Shown here: in pieces, positions 1 through 5,021 of the stretch
How positions within the stretch are numbered: the first letter of the stretch is position 1
How the letters are laid out: every line of letters starts with the position of its first letter
NCBI GenBank assembly: GCA_035601815.1
Contig: DATNNN010000026.1
Span: 1-5,700, forward strand
Direction of reading: 5' to 3'
Length of the DNA: 5,700 nucleotides
DNA from: DATNNN01 sp035601815
GTDB lineage: Bacteria > Pseudomonadota > Alphaproteobacteria > Rhizobiales > Xanthobacteraceae
Made by a program: the position numbers and the translations under genes
The notes under the pieces: generated by a model
What the model saw: only the letters and a program-made list of their open reading frames with translations
The model's database searches: none
Told to the model about the DNA's origin: nothing

Positions 1-62
1 TTCCACTGGGGAACTCCGCCGCCCGCCGCCGACCCAAGCACAATGGCGGTCAGGCGCGGCAT
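1..62 (-). CDS. pqqB: PqqB, PQQ biosynthesis protein B (N-terminal fragment, runs off the left edge)
   Basis: Only the first 20 codons are in the window. They read MPRLTAIVLG then SAAGGGVPQW, which matches the characteristic PqqB N-terminus: a beta strand followed by the glycine-rich SAAGGG(F/V)PQWN turn. PqqB is a cytoplasmic metallo-beta-lactamase-fold protein, about 300 residues in known members; the family is proposed to act as an iron hydroxylase on the PqqE/F-derived Glu-Tyr intermediate. The ATG at 62-60 is chosen because an in-frame TAG lies four codons upstream and the conserved motif starts soon after. No strong Shine-Dalgarno is visible, so translation may depend on that of pqqA, 29 nt upstream. 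The order pqqA-pqqB is the usual one; pqqC, D and E are expected outside the window. Identification is firm despite the short fragment because the motif is distinctive and pqqA sits directly upstream. Confidence 0.9.
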   Translation of the reverse strand, partial: MPRLTAIVLGSAAGGGVPQW

Positions 63-91
63 CGACGGCGCCTACGTCAAATTTTGGGACT

Positions 92-166
92 TCACTCGGC
101 GGATTCGTAGCCGGTGACTTCCATCCCGATGCAGATCTCGACCAGCTTCGGTGTAGTCCACGTCAT
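92..166 (-). CDS. pqqA: PqqA, precursor peptide of pyrroloquinoline quinone
   Basis: This 24-residue gene reads MTWTTPKLVEIC followed by IGMEVTGYESAE and a TGA stop. PqqA is the ribosomally made substrate of PQQ biosynthesis: PqqD presents it to the radical-SAM enzyme PqqE, which cross-links the side chains of a Glu and a Tyr spaced E-x3-Y; that pair is later cut out to become the cofactor. Here the pair is Glu16 and Tyr20 in the core M-E-V-T-G-Y-E-S, and the leader (W-T-T-P, E-I-C-I-G-M) resembles other alphaproteobacterial PqqA peptides. A GGTGA ribosome-binding-like sequence ends 5 nt before the ATG. The gene is followed after 29 nt by pqqB on the same strand. A 61-codon frame covering 257-72 is an out-of-frame shadow of it. 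The neighbouring genes upstream encode enzymes expected to use PQQ. Confidence 0.95.
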   Translation of the reverse strand: MTWTTPKLVEICIGMEVTGYESAE

Positions 167-217
167 GGCGTTCACCCGATCCCGTTTGAGCCGCCCGAGC
201 GGCCGGCAACCGCAAGA

Positions 218-246
218 CTAGCGAGATCGATCCCGGCCCGCTAGCC
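218..246 (-). promoter_or_regulatory. CTAG-type inverted repeat upstream of pqqA (possible operator or promoter)
   Basis: Read on the minus strand, the site is GGCTAGC (246-240), 16 nt, then CGCTAG (223-218). The half-sites are complementary to each other. The site ends 51 nt upstream of the pqqA ATG. A nearly identical arrangement with a 15-nt spacer occurs at 4185-4212 upstream of dehydrogenase A. The spacer here also holds the palindrome GATCGATC (225-232). The CTAG tetramers lie about two helical turns apart, which would suit a dimeric regulator; alternatively the two halves could be -35/-10-like boxes of a non-sigma70 promoter. No sigma70-like promoter for pqqA was convincing. Confidence 0.4.
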
Positions 247-264
247 CTACCCCGCAAGTCCGTG

Positions 265-298
265 AAAAAAGCGAGAAACGCAAGGGATGGGCTCGCCT
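265..298 (-). terminator. Candidate intrinsic terminator between the one-heme cytochrome gene and pqqA
   Basis: On the minus strand AGGCGAG (298-292) can pair with CTCGCTT (275-269, one G-U), closing a rather long 16-nt loop. Two bases of the second arm plus 268-265 form an unbroken run of six T. It lies 62 nt past the cytochrome stop and 99 nt before pqqA, so it could separate the dehydrogenase transcript from the pqq operon. The short stem and large loop make it weaker than the hairpin at 782-808. Confidence 0.4.
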
Positions 299-324
299 GG
301 CGGAACGCGTCACCCCGACCCGGC

Positions 325-351
325 GCGAGCCGACCGGCCCCGTCGGCCCGC
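325..351 (-). other. GC-rich hairpin just after the one-heme cytochrome gene
   Basis: In the minus-strand transcript GCGGGCCGAC (351-342) pairs with GTCGGCTCGC (334-325), a 10-bp stem with one G-U pair around a 7-nt loop. It begins 8 nt after the cytochrome stop codon. No T-run follows, so it is not a canonical intrinsic terminator; it may protect the mRNA 3' end or act together with the T-rich element at 265-298. Confidence 0.4.
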
Positions 352-359
352 CGGCGCGC

Positions 360-716
360 TCACTTGGGGGGCGTGACGGTCACCTCGATCCCCGCGTAAT
401 AGGCCGCGAGGTCGGCAATATCCTGATCGGTCAGGTTGGGCACGACGAGGGACATCATATCGTTCTTGCGGGCTCCCGTTTTGTAGTCGTTGAGCGCCTT
501 GATCAGATAGTTTTCGTCTTGCCCGGCGAGGTTCGGCCCTTCGGGAATCTTCGACAGACCATCGAGCCCGTGACAGGCCTGGCACTGGATCGCTTTCTTG
601 CGGCCCGCGACGCGGTCGCCGGCCGCCGCGGCCCCCGTCGTATTCGCCGCAAGGACCAAGCAAAGAAAGATACCCGTCAGGCGAACCCGTGCGGCGCGGT
701 TCCGCGTAGCCATCAT
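360..716 (-). CDS. Periplasmic one-heme cytochrome c (class I, c4/c553-like)
   Basis: The 118-residue product has a basic N-terminus and a hydrophobic signal segment (about residues 12-32, GIFLCLVLAAN), so it is expected in the periplasm. The heme c attachment motif CQACH is at residues 45-49; the likely distal ligand is Met87 or Met88 in KNDMMS. The segment PNLAGQ-x3-YL-x-KAL-x-DYK-x-GAR is typical of c4/c553-type cytochromes. It probably accepts electrons from PQQ dehydrogenase B upstream and passes them to an oxidase or another cytochrome. The ATG at 716 is chosen because GGGGAG lies 9 nt before it; a GTG at 734 would add six residues but lies upstream of that site. The ATG at 713 is also possible. 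A strong terminator hairpin (782-808) separates it from the dehydrogenase gene. Its sequence closely resembles the second domain of the two-heme cytochrome at 2240-2878. Confidence 0.9.
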   Translation of the reverse strand: MMATRNRAARVRLTGIFLCLVLAANTTGAAAAGDRVAGRKKAIQCQACHGLDGLSKIPEGPNLAGQDENYLIKALNDYKTGARKNDMMSLVVPNLTDQDIADLAAYYAGIEVTVTPPK

Positions 717-748
717 GCGTTGAAACTCCCCCACCTCAACAAAGATTG

Positions 749-778
749 ATGATGTCCCGGCCGGGCGGCACGGATCAA
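749..778 (-). promoter_or_regulatory. Weak sigma70-like promoter candidate for the one-heme cytochrome gene
   Basis: On the minus strand TTGATC (778-773) and CATCAT (754-749) are 18 nt apart, each matching four of six consensus bases, just after the hairpin at 782-808. Transcription would start about 25-30 nt before the ATG at 716. A separate promoter would explain how the gene is expressed beyond the terminator, but the match is weak and could be chance. Confidence 0.2.
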
Positions 779-781
779 TCG

Positions 782-808
782 AAAAGGCCCCGGTTCGCCG
801 GGGCCTTT
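782..808 (-). terminator. Strong intrinsic-type terminator hairpin after PQQ dehydrogenase B
   Basis: A perfect 11-bp stem, AAAGGCCCCGG pairing with CCGGGGCCTTT, closes a 4-nt loop (CGAA on the minus strand); the descending arm ends in TTTT. It starts 25 nt past the dehydrogenase B stop codon. The symmetrical A/T ends mean it could also work on the plus strand. It lies inside what otherwise looks like a dehydrogenase-cytochrome operon and may set the expression ratio of the two genes. Confidence 0.75.
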
Positions 809-833
809 CCGCTTCGGCAAGACAGGCTCGCCG

Positions 834-2087
834 TTACTTGCCGTCGTACCAGATGCGGTAAAGCGCGCCGACGAGATCGTCCGACACCAGGATCGAACCG
901 TCGGGCATCTGCGCCACGTCCACCGGGCGGCCGAGATACTCGCCGTTCTCGTTCAGCCAGCCGTGCGCGAACGGCTCAGACTTGTTGGCCGTGCCGTCCT
1001 CCTTGAGGCTGGTGAACAAGATCCGCGCGCCGACCGGCACGGTGCGATTCCACGAGCCGTGCTGCGCCGAGAAGATGCCGCCCTGGTATTGCCGCGGGAA
1101 CATCTTGCCCGAGTAGAACGTCATGCCGAGATCGGCCGCGTGGGCGACCTGCTCGACCTGCGGGAACACGACGTCGGCCGGCGGCGTCTGATTTTTGTAT
1201 TCGTCGGTGCGCGTGCGCCCGCCGCCGTACCACGGGAAGCCGAAGTTCTGTCCCGCCTTGGTCGCCCGATTCAGCTCGCCGGCGGGAATGTCGTCGCCCA
1301 TGCCGTCGACCTGGTTGTCGGTGAACCACAGCGTCTTGTCCTTCGGATTAAAGTCCATGCCCACGGAATTGCGCACGCCGCGCGCGTAGACCTCGCGGTT
1401 CTTGCCGTCGCGATCCATGCGAACGATGCCGCCGATGCCCCACTTGGCGTACAAGTCCGTTTTTTCGACCGGCGGCACGTTAAAGGGCTGGCCGAGCGTG
1501 ATGTAGAGCTTGTTGTCGGGGCCGATGCGGCAGACGCGCGCCGTATGATTGAAGCTCTCCTCGCCTCTCGGAATGAGCTCGCCCTTCGCGACTACGACTC
1601 CGACGGCCACGTCCGGGCCCTCGTAGAAGAATTCGGCGGCGGGGAAGACCAGCACCCGGTTCTGCTCGGCGAGGAAGAGGAATCCGTCCTTGGAGAAGCA
1701 GACGCCGTTGGGAAGGGTCTTGTCGATCGACGACGCGAATTCCTTCACCTCGTCGCCAACGCCGGACTTGCCGCGGTCGGTGACGACATACATCTTGCTT
1801 TTGCGCGTGCCGACGAAGGTCGCGACACCTTGCGGCCCGACGGCGATGTGGCGCGCGTCCGGCACCAGCGCGTAGAGATCGATGTGGAAGCCGGGCGGTA
1901 GCTTGATCTTGGCAAGGTTTTTCTTGACTGAGTCGGCTTTGGCGCCGGTCTGCGGAATGAGCGGAATATCCGCCGACGCTCCGGTCACTCGCATCTCGCC
2001 GAGCGTATCGAGGTTGTCGGCGCGGACGATGGCGGTCGAGGCCAGCAATGCCGTGGCCAATAACGCCTTGCCGAGATAGCTTTTCAT
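834..2087 (-). CDS. PQQ-dependent dehydrogenase B, sorbosone/glucose dehydrogenase-like beta-propeller
   Basis: The 417-residue product has a Sec-type signal peptide (about residues 1-23, ending in IVRA) and a beta-propeller of the soluble PQQ glucose/L-sorbosone dehydrogenase family (COG2133-like). Such enzymes oxidise a sugar, aldose-type or alcohol substrate in the periplasm and reduce bound PQQ. Visible family motifs are NH-x9-PDNKLY (His181 is the likely counterpart of the catalytic His144 of Acinetobacter soluble glucose dehydrogenase), RGVRNSVG (Arg239-Asn240), NFGFP (281-285), QHGSWNR (342-348), LGRPVDV (385-391) and DGSILVSDD-x2-GALYRI (396-412). The ATG at 2087 is chosen over one at 2162 because AAGGGGG precedes it closely and a signal peptide follows. 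The natural substrate cannot be told. A 152-nt gap without an evident terminator separates it from the two-heme cytochrome gene upstream. It is a diverged paralogue of the gene at 2868-4097. Confidence 0.88.
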   Translation of the reverse strand: MKSYLGKALLATALLASTAIVRADNLDTLGEMRVTGASADIPLIPQTGAKADSVKKNLAKIKLPPGFHIDLYALVPDARHIAVGPQGVATFVGTRKSKMYVVTDRGKSGVGDEVKEFASSIDKTLPNGVCFSKDGFLFLAEQNRVLVFPAAEFFYEGPDVAVGVVVAKGELIPRGEESFNHTARVCRIGPDNKLYITLGQPFNVPPVEKTDLYAKWGIGGIVRMDRDGKNREVYARGVRNSVGMDFNPKDKTLWFTDNQVDGMGDDIPAGELNRATKAGQNFGFPWYGGGRTRTDEYKNQTPPADVVFPQVEQVAHAADLGMTFYSGKMFPRQYQGGIFSAQHGSWNRTVPVGARILFTSLKEDGTANKSEPFAHGWLNENGEYLGRPVDVAQMPDGSILVSDDLVGALYRIWYDGK

Positions 2088-2239
2088 TGCACACCCCCTT
2101 GTTGGCTTGCACTCCCTGATGGCCGCCATTGCGCCGGCAGCCCTTCTTTTGACGCCACACATGCTGGCACGGGGAGGAGCGGCCTTACAACGTACAGCCG
2201 CGTCGGCGCAGGCATGCGCATTGCGCTGCAGTGCATCCT

Positions 2240-2878
2240 TCAGGGGCGATCCGAGGCCGGCAGGTGGGCCAGAAGGTGGGCGAGATCATCGATGTCGGTT
2301 TCACTCACCGGGTAGAGCACCATGGCCATCATCGGGTCGTAGCCCGGGCGCGCGCCAGACTTGTAGTCGCGCAATGCCTTGCGCAGATAATCCTCGCGCT
2401 GGCCGGCGAGCCGCGGCATCTGCTCGCGGCCGGAAAAATCGGGGTTGTGGCAGAAGCCGCAATGATGCGCCGCCACAAGCGCGCGGCCGCGTTCGAGGCG
2501 CGTGCGATCGCCGCCGTCGGCCAGCGGCCTCGGCGGCGCGAGCCCCGCGAGATAGTCCGCCATCGCCTTCATCTCGTCGTTGGACAAGCCCTTCACCGCC
2601 TCGTTCATGATCGGGATCTGCCGCAACCGTTCGCGGAACTGGAAAATCTCGATCAGCAGAAAATAGGCCGGCTGTCCGGCGAGTGTCGGCGTCTCGGGCA
2701 CCTGCGACACGCCGCGCTCGCCGTGACAGGAGAAGCACGGCGCGACCTTTTCCTCGATCGCGGCGGCGGCGCCGGCCAAAAGCGCGAAGGCGGCGATCAC
2801 GCCGAGCGGCAAAAACAATCGAGGGCGGTCCCTGCCGCCCCCGATCTCGATTGCCTCCTGTTTCGGCTCAGCGGCCAT
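2240..2878 (-). CDS. Periplasmic two-heme cytochrome c (c4-like)
   Basis: The 212-residue product (from the ATG at 2878) has a basic N-region (RDRPR), a hydrophobic signal segment (about residues 21-40) and two cytochrome c domains. Heme motifs are CFSCH (48-52) and CGFCH (140-144); likely axial methionines are Met91 (IPIM) and one of Met183, 184 or 186. LAGQ repeats at 67-70 and 157-160 mark the two halves, as in c4-type cytochromes. It is probably the electron acceptor of PQQ dehydrogenase A, whose gene it overlaps by 11 nt (ATGGCCGCTGA), suggesting coupled translation. The start is uncertain: an ATG at 2902 would lengthen the overlap to 35 nt; neither has a good ribosome-binding site, while a strong AGGAGG lies inside the gene at 2859-2854. 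All options keep the signal segment. Tight linkage to a dehydrogenase makes a role in PQQ-linked respiration likely. Confidence 0.9.
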   Translation of the reverse strand: MAAEPKQEAIEIGGGRDRPRLFLPLGVIAAFALLAGAAAAIEEKVAPCFSCHGERGVSQVPETPTLAGQPAYFLLIEIFQFRERLRQIPIMNEAVKGLSNDEMKAMADYLAGLAPPRPLADGGDRTRLERGRALVAAHHCGFCHNPDFSGREQMPRLAGQREDYLRKALRDYKSGARPGYDPMMAMVLYPVSETDIDDLAHLLAHLPASDRP

Positions 2879-4097
2879 ACGTGATGCGGTAGATCGCGCC
2901 ATTGTAGTCGTCGGACAGCAACATCGATCCGTCCTTCAGCACCTGCACGTCCACTGGCCGCCCGAGATAGCTGTTGTTCTCGAGGAACCCCGTGATGAAC
3001 GGTGCCACCGACTTGACCGTGCCGTCGGCGTTCAGCTTCACCACCACCACGTCGCCGCCGATCTTCTGGCTGCGGTTCCACGAGCCGTGGCGGGCGAGGA
3101 AGATGGCGCCGCGATACTCCGCCGGAAACATGCTGCCGGTGTAGAAGCGCATGCCGAGCACCGCGCTATGCGGGCCCATGAGCGCCAGCGGCTTGACGAA
3201 CTCGTCGCACGACCGGCCCCAGCCGAACTCGCTGTCGGCGAGGTTGCCCTGGTGACAGAACGGGAAGCCGAAGTTGTCCTTGCCCGGCTGCGTCACCCGG
3301 TTGAGCTTGTCCTCCGGCACGTCCTCCGACAGCCAGTCGCGGCTGTTCTCGCTGAAGTAGAGCTGCTTGGAGACCGGGTGCCAGTCGAAGCCCACGATCT
3401 GGCGGATGCCGCGGGCGACGACTTCCATACCGCTGCCGTCGAGATTGATGCGGCGGATTTGCGCGTGCGCCTCCGACGGCATGCAGATATTGCACGGCGC
3501 GCCGACCTGGAAATAGAGCTTGTTGTCCGGCCCGACGCCGAGATATTTCCAGCCGTGCGCCTCGTCTTTGGGCAGGTCGTCGTAGATGACGACAGGCTTC
3601 GGCGGATTGTTCAGGTTCGCCTCGATGTTGTCGATCTTGGAGATCTTGGCGAGCTCGGCGATGTAGAGCGTGCCGTTGTGAAGTGCCAGGCCATTCGGCC
3701 GATGCAGGCCCTCGGCGATGGTCTTCACCTCGCGCTTGCCGTTGTTGTCGACTACGGCGAACACTTTTCCGGCAAAGCGACCGCCAACGAAGATCGTTCC
3801 CTTATCGCCGAGCCGCATGGTGCGCGCGTTGGGAACTCCGCTCGCCCACACCTCGATCTTGAAGCCCTTCGGCAGCTTGAGCTTTGCGACCGGCAGCTTG
3901 TCCGCCGCAGCGGGAATGGGCAGGGGCGCGATCGGCGCGAGCTTCGCCGCCGCCGGATTGTTCTCCGGCCGGCCGATGAGCGGCGAGCCGGGCGGCAGCG
4001 GCGCCGCCTGCTGGGCGACCGCGATCGAAGCCACGAGAATGAAGCCGGCGACACCGCCGGCGGCAAGCAGGTTCCTTCGGGTTGTGAATGCGAGCAT
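2868..4097 (-). CDS. PQQ-dependent dehydrogenase A, sorbosone/glucose dehydrogenase-like beta-propeller
   Basis: The 409-residue product starts with MLAFTTRRNLLAAGG, a twin-arginine-like signal (Arg7-Arg8) with a hydrophobic stretch to about residue 28 (IAVAQQ), so Tat export is possible. A proline/alanine-rich linker (31-66) precedes the propeller. Family motifs: HGWKYLGVGPDNKLY (181-195, His181 probably catalytic), RGIRQIVGFDWHP (229-241), NFGFP (275-279), RHGSWNR (336-342), LGRPVDV (378-384) and DGSMLLSDD-x2-GAIYRI (389-405). Unlike dehydrogenase B it has cysteines at 202 and 205 (PCNIC), 281 and 297, and Gln233 where B has Asn after the conserved Arg. GGGAGGGG directly upstream of the ATG at 4097 fixes the start. 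The expected reaction is periplasmic oxidation of a sugar or alcohol with electron delivery to the cytochrome encoded next. The actual substrate is unknown. The gene is transcribed divergently from the aldolase gene. Confidence 0.88.
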   Translation of the reverse strand: MLAFTTRRNLLAAGGVAGFILVASIAVAQQAAPLPPGSPLIGRPENNPAAAKLAPIAPLPIPAAADKLPVAKLKLPKGFKIEVWASGVPNARTMRLGDKGTIFVGGRFAGKVFAVVDNNGKREVKTIAEGLHRPNGLALHNGTLYIAELAKISKIDNIEANLNNPPKPVVIYDDLPKDEAHGWKYLGVGPDNKLYFQVGAPCNICMPSEAHAQIRRINLDGSGMEVVARGIRQIVGFDWHPVSKQLYFSENSRDWLSEDVPEDKLNRVTQPGKDNFGFPFCHQGNLADSEFGWGRSCDEFVKPLALMGPHSAVLGMRFYTGSMFPAEYRGAIFLARHGSWNRSQKIGGDVVVVKLNADGTVKSVAPFITGFLENNSYLGRPVDVQVLKDGSMLLSDDYNGAIYRITYGR

Positions 4098-4130
4098 CGT
4101 CCCCTCCCTGGATAGCGCCGCCGCTTCTTT

Positions 4131-4156
4131 CGCGACTTGTCCGAGAGAACGTCGCG
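4131..4156. promoter_or_regulatory. Inverted repeat in the leader of dehydrogenase A
   Basis: CGCGAC (4131-4136) and GTCGCG (4151-4156) form a perfect 6-bp inverted repeat with a 14-nt spacer, 34-59 nt upstream of the dehydrogenase A start codon. It could be an operator or a leader-mRNA hairpin. In DNA this GC-rich, a 6-bp repeat could arise by chance. Confidence 0.25.
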
Positions 4157-4184
4157 CGAGGCGACTTTATTTCGTAGATCAATC

Positions 4185-4212
4185 CTAGCGCGCGGGCGCG
4201 ATTTGGCTAGCC
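4185..4212 (-). promoter_or_regulatory. CTAG-type inverted repeat in the dehydrogenase A/aldolase divergent region
   Basis: On the minus strand the site reads GGCTAGC (4212-4206), 15 nt, then CGCTAG (4190-4185). It repeats, with a spacer one base shorter, the site at 218-246 before pqqA, in the same orientation relative to the minus-strand gene. It ends 87 nt from the dehydrogenase A start codon and overlaps the candidate -35 box of the aldolase promoter (4203-4208), so a bound regulator could affect both divergent genes. Confidence 0.4.
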
Positions 4213-4232
4213 GTCACTTCGTCCCGTAAGAT
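4203..4232 (+). promoter_or_regulatory. Sigma70-like promoter candidate for the aldolase gene
   Basis: TTGGCT (4203-4208) and TAAGAT (4227-4232) are 18 nt apart, each matching four of six consensus positions. Transcription would start near 4239, leaving a leader of about 18 nt that still contains the GGAGG ribosome-binding site at 4245-4249. The -35 box overlaps the CTAG inverted repeat. Confidence 0.35.
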
Positions 4233-4256
4233 CGGCGGCGAGGCGGAGGTAAGCCC

Positions 4257-5021
4257 GTGGAATTGCCCAAGAACGCATTCAAGGCGGCGCTGCGCGCCGG
4301 CAAGCCGCAGATCGGCCTGTGGGCGAGCCTTTCGTCAAATTATACCGCCGAGATCGTCGCCGGCGCCGGCTTCGACTGGATGCTCATCGACACCGAGCAC
4401 TCGCCCGCCGACATCGAGACCGTGCTGACCCAGCTTCAGGCGGCGTCCGCCTATCCCACGGCGGTCGCGGTGCGCGTGCCGTGGAACGACATGGTCACGA
4501 TCAAGCGCTACCTCGACATCGGCGTGCAGTCGATCCTGATCCCGCAGGTGGCGAACGCCACTGAAGCGAAGAACGCCGTCGCCTACACCCGCTTTCCGCC
4601 GCAGGGATTGCGCGGCGTCGCCGGCGCGACGCGCGCCACCGGCTTCGGCCGCATCAAGGGCTATTTCACCCGCGCCCAGGAGGAGCTGTGCGTGCTGGTA
4701 CAGGTGGAATCCGGCGCCGCGCTCGACGAGATCGAGGCCATCGCCAAGGTCGACGGCATCGACGGCATCTTCATCGGCCCCGCCGACCTGCACGCCTCGC
4801 TCGGCTATACCGGCGAGCTGGCGCACGCCGCCGTGCTGCCCAAGATCGACGACGCGATTTCGCGCATCGCCAAGGCCGGAAAGGCGCCGGGCATCCTCAC
4901 CGGCGATGAGGCGCTGGCGCGCCGCTGGCTCAAGCTCGGCGCCACGTTCGTCGCCGTCGGGTCCGACGCGAGCATCCTCGCCCGCGGCGCCGACACGCTG
5001 GCGGCAAAGTTCAAGAGCTAG
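4257..5021 (+). CDS. HpcH/HpaI-family class II (metal-dependent) aldolase
   Basis: The 254-residue product is a cytoplasmic TIM-barrel aldolase of the HpcH/HpaI/citrate-lyase superfamily, about the usual length. Members reversibly cleave 4-hydroxy-2-oxo acids (for example 4-hydroxy-2-oxoheptanedioate or 2-keto-3-deoxy sugar acids) to pyruvate and an aldehyde. Visible active-site elements: IDTEHSP (44-50, His48 like the catalytic His45 of E. coli HpcH), VRVPW (72-76, Arg73, pyruvate binding), FPPQGLRGV (113-121), VQVESG with metal ligand Glu151, and IGPADL with metal ligand Asp177. The GTG at 4257 is the start because GGAGG lies 7 nt before it and the family sequence begins at once. It is divergent from dehydrogenase A and convergent with the Mo-hydroxylase. 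Family membership is certain; the substrate is not, and no homoprotocatechuate pathway genes are visible. Confidence 0.93.
   Translation: MELPKNAFKAALRAGKPQIGLWASLSSNYTAEIVAGAGFDWMLIDTEHSPADIETVLTQLQAASAYPTAVAVRVPWNDMVTIKRYLDIGVQSILIPQVANATEAKNAVAYTRFPPQGLRGVAGATRATGFGRIKGYFTRAQEELCVLVQVESGAALDEIEAIAKVDGIDGIFIGPADLHASLGYTGELAHAAVLPKIDDAISRIAKAGKAPGILTGDEALARRWLKLGATFVAVGSDASILARGADTLAAKFKS

Noticed and set aside
72..257. 61-codon minus-strand frame
   Set aside because: Out-of-frame shadow across pqqA; the real gene in another frame matches the PqqA family, and this frame has no recognisable motif.
717..734. GTG start extending the one-heme cytochrome by six residues
   Set aside because: The good GGGGAG site lies between this GTG and the ATG at 716, so it serves the ATG.
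963..1901. 312-codon plus-strand frame
   Set aside because: Antisense to PQQ dehydrogenase B, with Arg/Val/Ala/Leu-rich composition typical of a high-GC shadow and no motifs.
2088..2162. 25-residue N-terminal extension of dehydrogenase B
   Set aside because: It would place a basic, motif-free stretch before a good signal peptide; the ribosome-binding site AAGGGGG supports the ATG at 2087.
2088..2239. Possible terminator or promoter between the two-heme cytochrome and dehydrogenase B
   Set aside because: Only short GCGCA/TGCGC-type inverted repeats without a T-run, and no promoter boxes with acceptable spacing, were found.
3087..4115. 342-codon plus-strand frame
   Set aside because: Antisense shadow of PQQ dehydrogenase A; low-complexity composition, no recognisable domain.
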